Source: Stenotrophomonas maltophilia
GTDB taxonomy: Bacteria; Pseudomonadota; Gammaproteobacteria; Xanthomonadales; Xanthomonadaceae
NCBI RefSeq assembly: GCF_039555535.1
Contig: NZ_CP154630.1
Location: 2,369,001-2,433,000, forward strand
Length of the DNA stretch: 64,000 nt
Reading direction: 5' to 3'
A program made the translations under genes and the position numbers. The notes under the pieces were generated by a model. It did not search any database and was not told the DNA's origin. It was given only the letters and a program-made list of their open reading frames with translations. How positions within the stretch are numbered: the first letter of the stretch is position 1; every line of letters begins with the position of its first letter. Below, one piece after another: positions 34,500 to 44,999 of the stretch.

Positions 34500-34717
34500 T
34501 CTCCCCCAAAGATGCCCTTGATTCCTGGATCCGCACCTAAGACGCCCTCGATTTCTGGCTCCACATCCAGCTCGCCCTTGAGTTCCCAACTGCGCACCTG
34601 ATCGGTCAGAGCTTGTCGCCTGCACTTCCCAGTTCCGCCAGTCGCGACATTGGTCGCAAGAACAATTAGACGAGATCTCGGGCCTGAACGTGCGAACAGT
34701 TCAGCGGGTTGAGCAGG
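34500..34717. repeat. Two scraps duplicated from the 59.0-60.0 kb region
   Basis: 34540-34612 matches 59880-59975, with nearly identical strings such as TTTCTGG, GAGTTC and CTGCGCACCTGA. 34628-34717 matches 59047-59137 inside the XRE regulator gene, including a long identical run from GATCTCGGGCCTGAACGTGC onward. The order of the two scraps is opposite to that at 59 kb, as at a junction between tandem units. The regulator copy here is an 90-bp fragment and not a gene. The remaining gap to 34996 holds no gene. Confidence 0.75.
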
Positions 34718-34996
34718 ACTACAACACCGCGACTTCCCTGGGTGACGCGCCACGCCCCGCTCCACCTGCTCAAGCGCGTCGCTCGCCCCCTGACCAAGCT
34801 TTGACCTTAACTGGGCGTCGGTGACTCCCTCCCGTTCTGGTCGGCATCTGGGCCTTGTAGCGGCTCAAGCGCTGAGCTATAACGCCTTAGCCAGTCGCTA
34901 TAAAGCGCCGGTGTTGTGCCCGCATAGCCAATAGGCTCCGGGTGCCCGAGGTCCACCCAATGGGGGCACGGGAATCCTTCGATTCCGGAGCCATCC

Positions 34997-35404
34997 ATGA
35001 CCGCCAAACGCCGCAGATCCCTTCGCACTTCTGCCTTCTACGCCCAATCGGGCCGTTGCTTCTATTGCGGCCTGCCGATGTGGCTCACTGCACCCTCAGA
35101 GCTCGGGCTGAAGGCCAGTAAGGCCCGAGCCTTTCAATGCACCGCCGAGCACCTGGTGGCCCAACAGGACGGGGGCAGAGACGTGTCCGGGAACGTGGTG
35201 GCCGCGCATAGCCGGTGCAACCAGGGCAGGCACCAGCGGAAGGGACCAGCCCCTTCCGCTGAAGCGTTCCGGGCGCTGGTTCAGACGCGGCTGGCAATGG
35301 GGAGATGGTGGTCCCGACTGCCATCAGGGATTGCACGTGCTTCCGTATGGCCAATTGAATTGAATCTTTGCAAGGAATCGGCAGCTGCTTGCCTGATTCG
35401 CTAG
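34997..35404 (+). CDS. HNH endonuclease-like protein
   Basis: A 135-residue protein. A zinc knuckle CFYC (C21, C24) pairs with C48 and C74. The HNH core is E51-H52 (CTAEHLVAQQDGG), N66 (SGNVVAAH) and H71, with H79 in CNQGRHQR. It resembles the small stand-alone HNH proteins of prophages and genomic islands that nick or cut DNA. The 3' end overlaps the convergent cyclase-like gene by 4 bases. No partner gene is obvious. Confidence 0.72.
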   Translation: MTAKRRRSLRTSAFYAQSGRCFYCGLPMWLTAPSELGLKASKARAFQCTAEHLVAQQDGGRDVSGNVVAAHSRCNQGRHQRKGPAPSAEAFRALVQTRLAMGRWWSRLPSGIARASVWPIELNLCKESAAACLIR

Positions 35405-36177
35405 TCCACACTAGTGGCGCCCGGTTGCGGTGCTAGAACGGCGAGTCTGCTGCGAAATGGTCGCGCATTGGGCCTAACAAGGTCTGCGACCCTGTCAACA
35501 CGTCCGAGAATTCCACCTGTCGCCACCTTCTCGTTCCAATATCGTTCCATCCACTCGGCTTTATCCAGGATCTTACCCGGAGCGCCTAGCAGCCTCTTGG
35601 CGATGAAATGCCGGATGAGAGCGGCCTGGCTATCGAGAATCACGACGCCCGCCCTTGGATTAGAGTCATAAGCGCTGTACGAGATCAGATAGTGGACATA
35701 GTGGCGGTCTGGCTCTTCGTCATCCCACGTCAACAGGTTGCTTAACCCCGCAGCGCGAGCATCCGATCGCACCTCTTCGCTCACGAGCACCATGGGATTG
35801 CGTGCTTCCTTACATTCCATGCGATAGGCGTCCAGCATCGCCGGTCCGAAGATCATCTGAGAATCATGATGAATGCTTCCAACTGTGAGCCCTCCACGTA
35901 TCAATATATCAACCACTAGCAGGTTCTCGGCCAACATTCTGATGCAGCTCAGGATGTCGGCAAGGCCAGCAGGAGAGCGGCTGCTTGATATGACGATGCA
36001 GTCGCTGAAGTAAGTGAACAAAAGTCCTGTTGCTGGGTTGCAGCACGCTGTGTTCTTTAGTCTGTCGATGGCCTCTGCTATTTCATCAAGCTTGCTCATG
36101 TCGGCTGCCGACTCTTGGACAAGTGCGGAGAACCCGAGCATGTCGATGAAGGCGACGTACTTATCTTGGTAGAGCAT
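35401..36177 (-). CDS. Class III nucleotidyl cyclase-like protein
   Basis: A 258-residue protein of unnamed family. The fold pattern matches class III cyclases: YVAFIDMLGFSALV (Asp 12, first metal site), then LFTYFSDCIVISS (Asp 59, second metal site), then IRGGLTVGSIHHD and IFGPAMLDAYRMEC, which equal the G-loop and the A-x-R-x-E helix. The start is fixed by AAGGAG 6 bases before ATG 36177. No sensor or membrane domain is present. Stand-alone cyclases of this size occur in antiphage signalling (Pycsar), but no effector is adjacent, so defence is an inference. Confidence 0.6.
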   Translation of the reverse strand: MLYQDKYVAFIDMLGFSALVQESAADMSKLDEIAEAIDRLKNTACCNPATGLLFTYFSDCIVISSSRSPAGLADILSCIRMLAENLLVVDILIRGGLTVGSIHHDSQMIFGPAMLDAYRMECKEARNPMVLVSEEVRSDARAAGLSNLLTWDDEEPDRHYVHYLISYSAYDSNPRAGVVILDSQAALIRHFIAKRLLGAPGKILDKAEWMERYWNEKVATGGILGRVDRVADLVRPNARPFRSRLAVLAPQPGATSVD

Positions 36178-36716
36178 GAAGAACTCCTTAGATGGTCGTG
36201 CCCATGGTGCCGAGGGCGGTTCCATTTGACCAGCGGGTGCGGGGCACGTCATAGGCCATGGAGCAATGTCAGCGACCTGGCTCGCGCACTAGTCTCGCAG
36301 AGGCTTGTTACGGCGCATCTTCGCATCGGATAGAAGCGAGCGAACGAGAGAGTTGAAGTCCATCCTGGCCCTAAAAGTTTCCTTCACCCTTGGTTAAACG
36401 AATGTCCGCTTTCGGTCAGAAGCGGACCAAAGTAGCCGGTGCTCTTCGCAGCCCGTACGCGACTTGGAGTCATATCATCAATCTGTATCAGGGCTCAGAC
36501 CTAAAGTGCCTGATGGTCCAATTCAGCGACACTATCCAGCTTCGGCGTCATCGCACACTTCGGGATACAGCCAGCGCGATCCGCTTATGGAACCAAACCG
36601 CACTGTGCCTTACTCTTAAGGAACATTGCCAACGGCAACCTTCGGCAATTGAATTTAGAGAATCCGGGCGGTTCATCCCGCGCGGCCCGTTAATGTCTAC
36701 AGCTGTGGAGTTGTGA
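36178..36716. other. Spacer with a palindromic repeat, no gene
   Basis: Holds the inverted repeat at 36404-36427 and presumably divergent promoters for 36177 and 36717. A 108-codon frame at 36390-36716 translates the repeat (MSAFGQKRT-type peptide) and is considered spurious. Confidence 0.5.
36404..36427. repeat. Palindromic repeat, left copy
   Basis: GTCCGCTT (36404-36411) and AAGCGGAC (36420-36427) around an 8-base loop. The same motif recurs at 37916-37943 with 11-bp arms, and a third imperfect one at 37864-37891. The copies bracket the two-gene cassette at 36717-37816. Confidence 0.6.
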
Positions 36717-37166
36717 ATGGCAGAAGATCAAGGTGGTGAAGAGGTAATTAGGGAGATAGGGAAGGCGCTAGCCCTTGCGTCTGAGCTTGATCCACAAATT
36801 GTTAGATCGCTTCGCTCCGCGATTGTTCAGGCGATGTCTGATTACGAGGACGACACGAATGCACAAGCTGCAGCCGCACTTGCGGCGGTTCTCGATTTTA
36901 GACCTGTGACGACCCAAGACGCCCTCTCGCAAACCTTGGGTGAGATCGGGAAGCTGGTCCAAGGTCTCACCGGACTGGAGGACGTTCATTACACTGTTGA
37001 GACACCAGAAGGTCGCCGAGTTCGCTCAATCCGGTCACATCTACCAACTGTATCACCCCAGCGTTTGACGGATCACGAGCAGGCAGATCTTGAGGCCTAT
37101 ATCGCTCGATATCTGCCACCGGACGACCCTCGCGAGGAACACGCGCCACGAGGACCGCGACTGTGA
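36717..37166 (+). CDS. Hypothetical protein, partner of candidate nuclease
   Basis: A 149-residue acidic, mostly helical protein (GGEEVIREIGKALALASEL, LRSAIVQAMSDYEDDTNAQA) with a Pro-rich charged tail. No family is recognised. It is coupled to the next gene by a GTGA overlap, so the two products are made together. Codon use is clearly less GC-rich than the core genes. Size, acidity and coupling would suit an antitoxin or accessory subunit; that is inference. Confidence 0.55.
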   Translation: MAEDQGGEEVIREIGKALALASELDPQIVRSLRSAIVQAMSDYEDDTNAQAAAALAAVLDFRPVTTQDALSQTLGEIGKLVQGLTGLEDVHYTVETPEGRRVRSIRSHLPTVSPQRLTDHEQADLEAYIARYLPPDDPREEHAPRGPRL

Positions 37167-37816
37167 CGATCAGTAAGTTAGCAATCCTCAACGCTGTGAA
37201 AGCAGCCATTTCGCGTGCTAAGGCGAGCGGGTCTCCCTACGCGCAAGGAAAGGCTTACGAACTTCGGGTGCTGCTTAGGCTTCTGCGAATCATCGATAGT
37301 GCGGGCTACAAGCTCACGTGTACCCCCAAGATGGCAGGCGTCCTGACGTTTGGAGGATCTCCATGCAAAGCAAACCATCCGGATCACGATTACATCAGTG
37401 GATCTACGTCTACTGAGAAGCTCGAGATTAGGATTTCAGTGCAGGTCACCACACTAAGCCATAGCTGGAAAGGCACGACGGTGGTCAAAGCGGCTGACCG
37501 TCACGAGATTGACGTCGGTGTATATCGTCCGATTAAGACCCGTCGCTATCCCGCATTTACGGAGTTACTTCTTGGGGTCTCGTGCAAGACTGGCGGCTGG
37601 AACAAGGCGTACGTCCGCGAGGCGCTAGGTATGCGTAGGGAGCTAGGATTCCTCACATCACCTAGGACGAGCTTGACGAGCTCAGCTCCGTGGTTCATCG
37701 CAACAGTTCCCTGCGATCCTCCGGTTCCCTTTGCCTTGTACGCGACCAACGCTGGGTCCGCCGTGTATGCGTCGTTGGCAGCTTTGGGGCTCTACGTCGA
37801 GCACTACAAGGGGTAG
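37163..37816 (+). CDS. Candidate PD-(D/E)XK-like nuclease of unknown family
   Basis: A 217-residue protein with GTG start inside the preceding stop. A helix with Glu 33 (GKAYELRVLLRLLRII) is followed by strands IRISVQVTTLS, HEIDVGVY (E115, D117) and AFTELLLGVSCKTGG (E134, K142), then a helix KAYVREALGMRRELGFL. This order (Glu helix, Asp strand, xxK strand, helix) is that of PD-(D/E)XK nucleases, although the residue two before K142 is Ser. It is basic overall. No homologue is recognised, and activity is unproven. Confidence 0.5.
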   Translation: MTISKLAILNAVKAAISRAKASGSPYAQGKAYELRVLLRLLRIIDSAGYKLTCTPKMAGVLTFGGSPCKANHPDHDYISGSTSTEKLEIRISVQVTTLSHSWKGTTVVKAADRHEIDVGVYRPIKTRRYPAFTELLLGVSCKTGGWNKAYVREALGMRRELGFLTSPRTSLTSSAPWFIATVPCDPPVPFALYATNAGSAVYASLAALGLYVEHYKG

Positions 37817-37863
37817 CGGAAACAGGCTTTGGAGTACGGATCAACTCAGGTGTGTCGAGAACG

Positions 37864-37943
37864 ATGCCCGCTTTGGGTCGAAGGCGGATGCCATCACCCG
37901 GCCGGTCGCCGCCCAATGTCCGCTTCCGGCCAGAAGCGGACAT
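37864..37943. repeat. Palindromic repeats, right copies
   Basis: The clear copy has ATGTCCGCTTC (37916-37926), loop CGGCCA, GAAGCGGACAT (37933-37943). The degenerate copy spans 37864-37891 (ATGCCCGCTT and AAGGCGGATGC). They match the repeat at 36404. No gene lies between 37817 and 38062. Confidence 0.6.
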
Positions 37944-38062
37944 CCACCCTGCCCTCGATAAACATCCCAAATCCACGGACGACCTTGGTCTGCTTTGGCC
38001 TTCTGCCTTAGGGCCAGACCTGAACTTCGATTTCAGCCCCTAGCGTATTTGACTCCCGCGAC

Positions 38063-38518
38063 CTAGATCTCTCCTAGATCCTTGAGCAGGGCTTGCCCCT
38101 TCTGCAGAAACCCAACTAGCAGTCGACCTCCTGCTACTTTCCGGCCCAATTGCCCATTGAGGTAGCTGACCTGGAGACGCGCATGGGCCAGCAGATCCAC
38201 CTGGGCCATGCTAGGGGTCGCGGCCTGGAGCGGTTCGCCCGGCGACGCCATCTGCCCCCCGATCGGCTGGACAACGCAAGGGCGCCGGCTGTCACTCTTC
38301 GCATACGCCGTGGCCATCATCCGGCCGTTCTTCAACGACCATCCACCAAGCACCAACTCGGTCCCGAGTTGCTCGATCGGCAATCCCGCTTCGCTAACCG
38401 CTTTCTCAAAGTTCGGCCAGAGTTGGTCCACCACCAGCCCTAGCTCGGCAGATAGCTGTTCTATTGTGAAATCTGCGCGGAAGCTGGCCTGCAGTGCAAG
38501 CTCGTAGATGCGGAGGAA
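38063..38518 (-). pseudogene. 3' part of a gene split by the mercury transposon (Ntn-hydrolase-like)
   Basis: The C-terminal 151 codons of a 204-codon gene whose 5' part is at 57294-57457. The last 5 bases here (AGGAA, 38514-38518) are the duplicated target. Joining the halves and removing one copy gives 615 bases, an exact open frame. The rebuilt start (LLTRDHLVVAADTLAEDA, GAKLLLIPQHNVVLAARGS) resembles the beta-sandwich start of proteasome-like Ntn hydrolases; this half has helices EQLSAELGLVVDQLWPNF and the strand TELVLGGWS. The gene is inactivated. Confidence 0.75.
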
Positions 38519-38556
38519 GGGGGAACCGCAGAATTCGGAAAAAATCGTACGCTAAG
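38519..38556 (+). repeat. Tn501-type 38-bp terminal inverted repeat, left
   Basis: Ends in TCGTACGCTAAG and pairs with 57256-57293, with differences only near the outer tip (GAACC against GCTCG). Confidence 0.93.
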
Positions 38557-38598
38557 CTAACGGTGTTCTCGTGACAGCTCTTTGACTAGGCTTTCTAA

Positions 38599-38636
38599 GG
38601 GGTCGTCTCAGAAAACGGAAAATAAAGCACGCTAAG
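38599..38636 (+). repeat. Internal Tn21-type 38-bp inverted repeat
   Basis: Begins GGGGTCGTCTCAGAAAACGG and ends GCACGCTAAG, which is the Tn21-type end. It abuts merR (stop at 38632). Tn501 is known to carry such an internal end beside its mer genes, which shows that the mer module was captured from a Tn21-like transposon. Confidence 0.88.
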
Positions 38637-39066
38637 GCATAGCCGAACCTGCCAAGCTTGCTCCACCCTGTAGTGACGCGATCAGCGGGCAGGAAACGTT
38701 CCCCCTTCGCGCATGGCAGGCGCGCACCAACTCAGACAGCACGGCCTCCATGCGCGCCAGGTCAGCCATTTTCTCGCGCACGTCCTTGAGCTTGTGCTCG
38801 GCCAGACTGCTGGCTTCCTCGCAATGGGTGCCATCCTCCAGCCGCAGCAGCTCGGCGATCTCATCCAGGCTGAAGCCCAGCCGCTGGGCTGATTTCACGA
38901 AGCGCACCCGCGTTACATTCGCCTCGCCATAGCGGCGGATGCTGCCATAGGGCTTGTCAGGCTCCAGCAACAAGCCCTTGCGCTGATAGAAACGGATGGT
39001 CTCCACATTGACCCCGGCCGCCTTGGCGAAAACGCCAATGGTCAGGTTCTCCAAATTGTTTTCCAT
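38632..39066 (-). CDS. merR: Mercury-responsive regulator MerR (operon 1)
   Basis: A 144-residue metalloregulator that represses the mer promoter without mercury and activates it by untwisting DNA when Hg(II) binds. The helix-turn-helix is at the N-terminus ([21 protein letters not shown]). The three Hg-binding cysteines are at residues 82, 117 and 126, exactly as in Tn501. It is divergent from merT across the operator at 39072-39102. The start at 39066 gives the usual MENNLENL. Confidence 0.97.
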   Translation of the reverse strand: MENNLENLTIGVFAKAAGVNVETIRFYQRKGLLLEPDKPYGSIRRYGEANVTRVRFVKSAQRLGFSLDEIAELLRLEDGTHCEEASSLAEHKLKDVREKMADLARMEAVLSELVRACHARRGNVSCPLIASLQGGASLAGSAMP

Positions 39067-39071
39067 ATCGC

Positions 39072-39102
39072 TTGACTCCGTACATGAGTACGGAAGTAAG
39101 GT
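39072..39102 (+). promoter_or_regulatory. mer operator/promoter 1
   Basis: -35 TTGACT (39072-39077), a 19-bp spacer holding the MerR dyad CCGTAC-ATGA-GTACGG (39078-39093), and -10 TAAGGT (39097-39102). The overlong 19-bp spacer is the diagnostic feature of MerR-activated promoters. Confidence 0.93.
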
Positions 39103-39137
39103 TACGCTATCCAATTTCAATTCGAAAGGACAAGCGC

Positions 39138-39488
39138 ATGTCTGAACCAAAAACCGGGCGCGGCGCGCTCTTCACTGGAGGGCTTGCCGCCATCCTCGCC
39201 TCGGCTTGCTGCCTCGGGCCGTTGGTTCTGATCGCCTTGGGGTTCAGCGGCGCTTGGATCGGCAACTTGGCGGTGTTGGAACCCTATCGCCCCATCTTTA
39301 TCGGCGTGGCGCTGGTGGCGTTGTTCTTCGCCTGGCGGCGCATCTACCGGCAGGCAGCGGCCTGCAAACCGGGTGAGGTCTGCGCGATTCCCCAAGTGCG
39401 AGCTACTTACAAGCTCATTTTCTGGATCGTGGCCGCGCTGGTTCTGGTCGCGCTCGGATTTCCCTACGTCATGCCATTTTTCTACTGA
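39138..39488 (+). CDS. merT: Mercuric transport protein MerT (operon 1)
   Basis: A 116-residue inner-membrane protein of three helices. The first helix carries the vicinal cysteines in [15 protein letters not shown]. The cytoplasmic loop has CKPGEVC. It takes Hg(II) from MerP and passes it inside to MerA. AAAGGA precedes ATG 39138. It is the first gene of the activated transcript. Confidence 0.96.
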   Translation: MSEPKTGRGALFTGGLAAILASACCLGPLVLIALGFSGAWIGNLAVLEPYRPIFIGVALVALFFAWRRIYRQAAACKPGEVCAIPQVRATYKLIFWIVAALVLVALGFPYVMPFFY

Positions 39489-39500
39489 TCGGAGTTCACC

Positions 39501-39776
39501 ATGAAGAAATTGTTTGCCTCCCTCGCCCTCGCCGCCGTTGTTGCCCCCGTCTGGGCCGCCACCCAGACCGTCACGCTGTCCGTACCGGGCATGACCTGCT
39601 CCGCCTGCCCGATCACTGTCAAGAAGGCGATTTCCAAGGTCGAAGGCGTCAGCAAAGTTGACGTGACTTTCGAGACACGCCAAGCGGTCGTCACCTTCGA
39701 CGATGCCAAGACCAGCGTGCAGAAGCTGACCAAGGCAACCGCAGACGCGGGCTATCCGTCCAGCGTCAAGCAGTGA
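39501..39776 (+). CDS. merP: Periplasmic mercury-binding protein MerP (operon 1)
   Basis: A 91-residue protein with a signal peptide (MKKLFASLALAAVVAPVWA) and a heavy-metal-associated domain. The Hg ligands are Cys 33 and Cys 36 in PGMTCSACP. It scavenges Hg(II) in the periplasm and hands it to MerT, the gene before it. Confidence 0.96.
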   Translation: MKKLFASLALAAVVAPVWAATQTVTLSVPGMTCSACPITVKKAISKVEGVSKVDVTFETRQAVVTFDDAKTSVQKLTKATADAGYPSSVKQ

Positions 39777-39835
39777 GTCACTGAAAACGGCACCGCAGCA
39801 CAACGGACGTCATTGTCTGGCGCCACAAACGATAA

Positions 39836-41533
<1,698 letters not shown>

Positions 41534-41550
41534 GAAAAAGGAGGTGTTCA

Positions 41551-41916
41551 ATGAACGCCTACACGGTGTCCCGGCTGGCTCTTGATGCCGGGGTGAGCGT
41601 GCATATCGTGCGCGACTACCTGCTGCGCGGATTGCTGCGCCCGGTGGCGTGCACACCAGGCGGCTACGGCTTGTTCGATGACGCCGCCTTGCAACGGCTG
41701 TGCTTCGTGCGGGCGGCCTTCGAGGCGGGCATCGGCCTCGACGCGCTGGCGCGGCTGTGCCGGGCGCTGGATGCGGCGGACGGCGACGAAGCGGCCGCGC
41801 AGCTTGCCCTGCTGCGTCAGTTCGTCGAGCGTCGGCGCGAAGCGTTGGCCGATCTGGAAGTGCAGTTGGCCACCCTGCCGACCGAGCCGGCACAGCACGC
41901 GGAGAGTCTGCCATGA
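41551..41916 (+). CDS. merD: Secondary regulator MerD (operon 1)
   Basis: A 121-residue MerR-like protein ([29 protein letters not shown]) that lacks the three Hg ligands. It binds the mer operator and helps shut the operon down after mercury is gone. AAAGGAGG precedes ATG 41551. Its end overlaps merE by 4 bases. Confidence 0.95.
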   Translation: MNAYTVSRLALDAGVSVHIVRDYLLRGLLRPVACTPGGYGLFDDAALQRLCFVRAAFEAGIGLDALARLCRALDAADGDEAAAQLALLRQFVERRREALADLEVQLATLPTEPAQHAESLP

Positions 41917-42149
41917 ACAACCCCGAGCGCTTGCCGTCCGAGACGCACAAACCGATCACCGGCTACCTGTGGGGCGGACTGGCTGTGCTGACTTGCCCCT
42001 GCCACCTGCCCATCCTCGCTGTCGTGCTGGCCGGCACAACCGCCGGTGCTTTCCTCGGCGAGCATTGGGTCATCGCGGCGCTCGGTTTGACCGGCCTGTT
42101 CCTTCTGTCCCTGTCGCGGGCGTTGCGGGCATTCAGGGAAAGAGAATGA
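41913..42149 (+). CDS. merE: Mercury transport protein MerE (operon 1)
   Basis: A 78-residue membrane protein with two helices; the paired cysteines lie in [19 protein letters not shown]. It is a broad mercury importer that also accepts methylmercury. ATGA overlaps link it to merD and to the EAL gene behind it. Confidence 0.94.
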   Translation: MNNPERLPSETHKPITGYLWGGLAVLTCPCHLPILAVVLAGTTAGAFLGEHWVIAALGLTGLFLLSLSRALRAFRERE

Positions 42150-43135
42150 GCGCTTTCCGGCCGGATGGATGGACGACGCCGGAACTGGCCCAAGCGGTCG
42201 AGCGCGGGCAGCTTGAACTGCACTACCAGCCCGTCGTCGATCTGCGCAGTGGTGGGATTGTCGGCGCGGAAGCCCTGTTGCGCTGGCGTCATCCGACGCT
42301 TGGACTATTGCCACCGGGCCAGTTCCTGCCCGTGGTCGAATCGTCCGGCCTGATGCCTGAAATCGGCGCTTGGGTGCTGGGTGAAGCCTGCCGCCAGATG
42401 CGTGACTGGCGAATGCTGGCATGGCGACCGTTCCGGCTGGCCGTCAATGTTTCGGCGAGCCAAGTGGGACCGGACTTCGACGGGTGGGTAAAGGGCGTGC
42501 TGGCTGATGCCGAGTTGCCCGCCGAGTATCTCGAAATCGAGCTGACCGAATCGGTCGCGTTTGGTGATCCGGCGATCTTCCCCGCCCTGGACGCCTTGCG
42601 GCAGATCGGTGTGCGCTTCGCCGCCGATGACTTCGGGACGGGGTATTCCTGTCTGCAACATCTGAAGTGCTGCCCAATCAGCACGCTCAAGATCGACCAA
42701 TCGTTTGTCGCCGGGCTCGCCAACGACCGCCGCGACCAAACCATCGTGCACACCGTGATTCAGCTTGCGCACGGGCTGGGCATGGATGTGGTGGCTGAAG
42801 GCGTGGAAACATCGGCGAGTCTTGATCTATTGCGACAAGCGGACTGCGACACAGGACAAGGCTTCCTGTTCGCGAAGCCAATGCCGGCGGCGGCATTCGC
42901 CGTCTTCGTCAGTCAATGGAGGGGTGCCACCATGAATGCAAGTGACTCGACCACCACCAGTTGCTGCGTGTGCTGCAAGGAAATCCCGCTCGATGCCGCC
43001 TTCACCCCGGAAGGCGCGGAATACGTCGAGCACTTCTGCGGGTTGGAGTGTTATCAACGCTTCGAAGCGCGTGCCAAGACAGGGAACGAAACCGATGCCG
43101 ATCCGAACGCCTGCGACTCGCTACCGTCAGATTGA
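42146..43135 (+). CDS. urf2: EAL-domain protein with DUF3330 tail (urf2)
   Basis: A 329-residue protein of the Tn501/Tn21 mer distal end. The EAL phosphodiesterase domain covers residues about 10-255: [10 protein letters not shown] in place of the EAL motif, EIELTES, and [19 protein letters not shown] is kept, so c-di-GMP hydrolysis is possible. From about residue 262 ([10 protein letters not shown]) a DUF3330 cysteine module follows, CCVCCKEIP with [11 protein letters not shown], which elsewhere is a separate protein. Its role in mercury resistance is unknown. The copy in operon 2 is deleted. Confidence 0.9.
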   Translation: MSAFRPDGWTTPELAQAVERGQLELHYQPVVDLRSGGIVGAEALLRWRHPTLGLLPPGQFLPVVESSGLMPEIGAWVLGEACRQMRDWRMLAWRPFRLAVNVSASQVGPDFDGWVKGVLADAELPAEYLEIELTESVAFGDPAIFPALDALRQIGVRFAADDFGTGYSCLQHLKCCPISTLKIDQSFVAGLANDRRDQTIVHTVIQLAHGLGMDVVAEGVETSASLDLLRQADCDTGQGFLFAKPMPAAAFAVFVSQWRGATMNASDSTTTSCCVCCKEIPLDAAFTPEGAEYVEHFCGLECYQRFEARAKTGNETDADPNACDSLPSD

Positions 43136-43174
43136 GGCATACCCTAACTGGATGTCAGGCAGGGCCGCGCCGCT
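43136..43174. other. Left half of the interrupted Tn501-type resolution region
   Basis: Short remnant between urf2 and the nested element, ending in the duplicated CCGCT (43170-43174). The other half starts at 53589. Confidence 0.6.
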
Positions 43175-43199
43175 TGTCATTTTCAGAAGACGACTGCAC
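43175..43199 (+). repeat. Tn5053-type terminal inverted repeat, tni end
   Basis: 25-bp end followed by further TniA-binding-like repeats (CAGAAGTCATCTGCACC near 43250) in the 140 bp before tniA. Confidence 0.93.
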
Positions 43200-43317
43200 C
43201 AATTGACGGGGCGTAACGCCAGGTGTGCAGTCGGCTCCTGACCACGCAATATCAGAAGTCATCTGCACCAATCTCGACTATGCTCAATACTCGTGTGCAC
43301 CAAAGCGAGGTGTGAGC

Positions 43318-44997
43318 ATGGCGTCAGACACATTACCAATTGCCGAGCAGGGCGTGGCCACCCTGCCCGATGCGGCATGGGCACAGGCCCGGCACCGGAC
43401 CGAAATCATCGGGCCGCTGGCAGCGCTTGAAGTGGTTGGGCATGAAGCCGCCGATGCCGCTGCTCAAGCGCTGGGCCTATCCAGGCGACAGGTGTATGTC
43501 CTGATCCGGCGTGCCCGGCAAGGTGCTGGGTTTGTGACGGACCTGGTTCCCGGCCAGTCCGGCGGCGGAAAAGGCAAGGGACGCTTGCCGGAATCAGTTG
43601 AGCGCATCATCCGCGAGTTGCTGCAAAAGCGCTTCCTGACCAAGCAGAAGCGTAGCCTGGCGGCGTTCCACCGCGAGGTCGCGCAGGCTTGCAAAGCGCA
43701 AAAGCTACGGGTGCCGGCGCGCAACACTTTGGCCCTGCGGATCGCCGGCCTCGACCCGCTCAAGGCCACTCGCCGCCGGGAAGGTCAGGATGCGTCCCGC
43801 AGCCTGCAAGGTGTCGGTGGTGAGCCTCCCGCCGTGACCGCGCCACTGGAACAAGTGCAGATTGATCACACGGTCATCGACCTGATCGTGGTGGACGAGC
43901 GCGACCGGCAACCGATTGGCCGTCCGTATCTGACCATCGCCATCGACGTGTTTACCCGCTGCGTGCTCGGCATGGTCGTCACGCTGGAAGCGCCGTCATC
44001 TGTTTCGGTCGGCCTGTGCCTTGTGCATGTCGCCTGCGACAAGCGTCCCTGGCTGGAGGGTCTGAATATAGAAATGGATTGGCCGATGAGCGGCAAGCCC
44101 AGGCTGCTCTACTTGGACAACGCGGCCGAGTTCAAGAGCGAGGCGCTGCGCCGTGGCTGCGAGCAGCACGGCATCCGGTTGGACTATCGTCCGCCAGGGC
44201 AGCCGCACTACGGCGGCATCGTGGAACGGATCATCGGTACGGCGATGCAGATGATCCACGATGAATTGCCAGGGACGACCTTCTCCAACCCTGACCAGCG
44301 CGGGGACTACGATTCCGAAAACAAGGCCGCCCTGACATTGCGTGAGCTGGAGCGCTGGCTCACGTTGGCGGTGGGCACCTATCACGGCTCTGTGCACAAC
44401 GGCCTGCTTCAGCCGCCGGCGGCGCGCTGGTCAGAAGCCGTGGCGCGTGTCGGTGTACCGGCTGTCGTCACCCGCGCCTTGGCTTTTTTGGTCGATTTCC
44501 TGCCCATCATTCGCCGTACTCTGACTCGCACCGGCTTTGTCATCGACCACATTCACTACTACGCCGATGCGCTCAAACCGTGGATCGCACGACGCGACCG
44601 CTTGCCCGCTTTCCTGATCCGGCGCGACCCGCGTGACATCAGCCGTATCTGGGTGCTGGAACCGGAGGGGCAGCATTACCTGGAAATCCCCTACCGTACC
44701 TTGTCGCACCCGGCTGTCACCCTCTGGGAACAACGGCAGGCGCTGACGAAATTGCGGCAGCAGGGACGCGAACAGGTGGATGAGTCGGCGCTGTTCCGCA
44801 TGATCGGGCAGATGCGCGAGATCGTGACCACCGCACAGAAGGCCACGCGCAAGGCGCGGCGCGACGCGGATCGACGCCAGCACCTCAAGGCATCGCCTCC
44901 GCCGGACAAGCCGATTCCGCCGAAAACGGACGTTGCTGATCCGCAGGCAGACAACCTGCCTCCGGCCAAACCGTTCGACCAGATCGAGGAGTGGTAG
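43318..44997 (+). CDS. tniA: DDE transposase TniA
   Basis: A 559-residue transposase of the Mu/Tn402 type. Helix-turn-helix DNA-binding domains fill the first 150 residues (ALGLSRRQVYVLIRRARQG). The DDE core has the first Asp in VQIDHTVIDL, the second in LLYLDNAAEFKS and the Glu in HYGGIVERIIG. A C-terminal domain contacts TniB. ATG 43318 follows a GAGG-type site. The tni genes are tightly packed, with GTG starts for the next two. Confidence 0.95.
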   Translation: MASDTLPIAEQGVATLPDAAWAQARHRTEIIGPLAALEVVGHEAADAAAQALGLSRRQVYVLIRRARQGAGFVTDLVPGQSGGGKGKGRLPESVERIIRELLQKRFLTKQKRSLAAFHREVAQACKAQKLRVPARNTLALRIAGLDPLKATRRREGQDASRSLQGVGGEPPAVTAPLEQVQIDHTVIDLIVVDERDRQPIGRPYLTIAIDVFTRCVLGMVVTLEAPSSVSVGLCLVHVACDKRPWLEGLNIEMDWPMSGKPRLLYLDNAAEFKSEALRRGCEQHGIRLDYRPPGQPHYGGIVERIIGTAMQMIHDELPGTTFSNPDQRGDYDSENKAALTLRELERWLTLAVGTYHGSVHNGLLQPPAARWSEAVARVGVPAVVTRALAFLVDFLPIIRRTLTRTGFVIDHIHYYADALKPWIARRDRLPAFLIRRDPRDISRIWVLEPEGQHYLEIPYRTLSHPAVTLWEQRQALTKLRQQGREQVDESALFRMIGQMREIVTTAQKATRKARRDADRRQHLKASPPPDKPIPPKTDVADPQADNLPPAKPFDQIEEW

Positions 44998-44999
44998 CC

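Noticed and set aside
36390..36716. A 108-codon frame containing a MSAFGQKRT peptide
   Set aside because: The peptide is the translation of the palindromic repeat, which gives such frames wherever it occurs.
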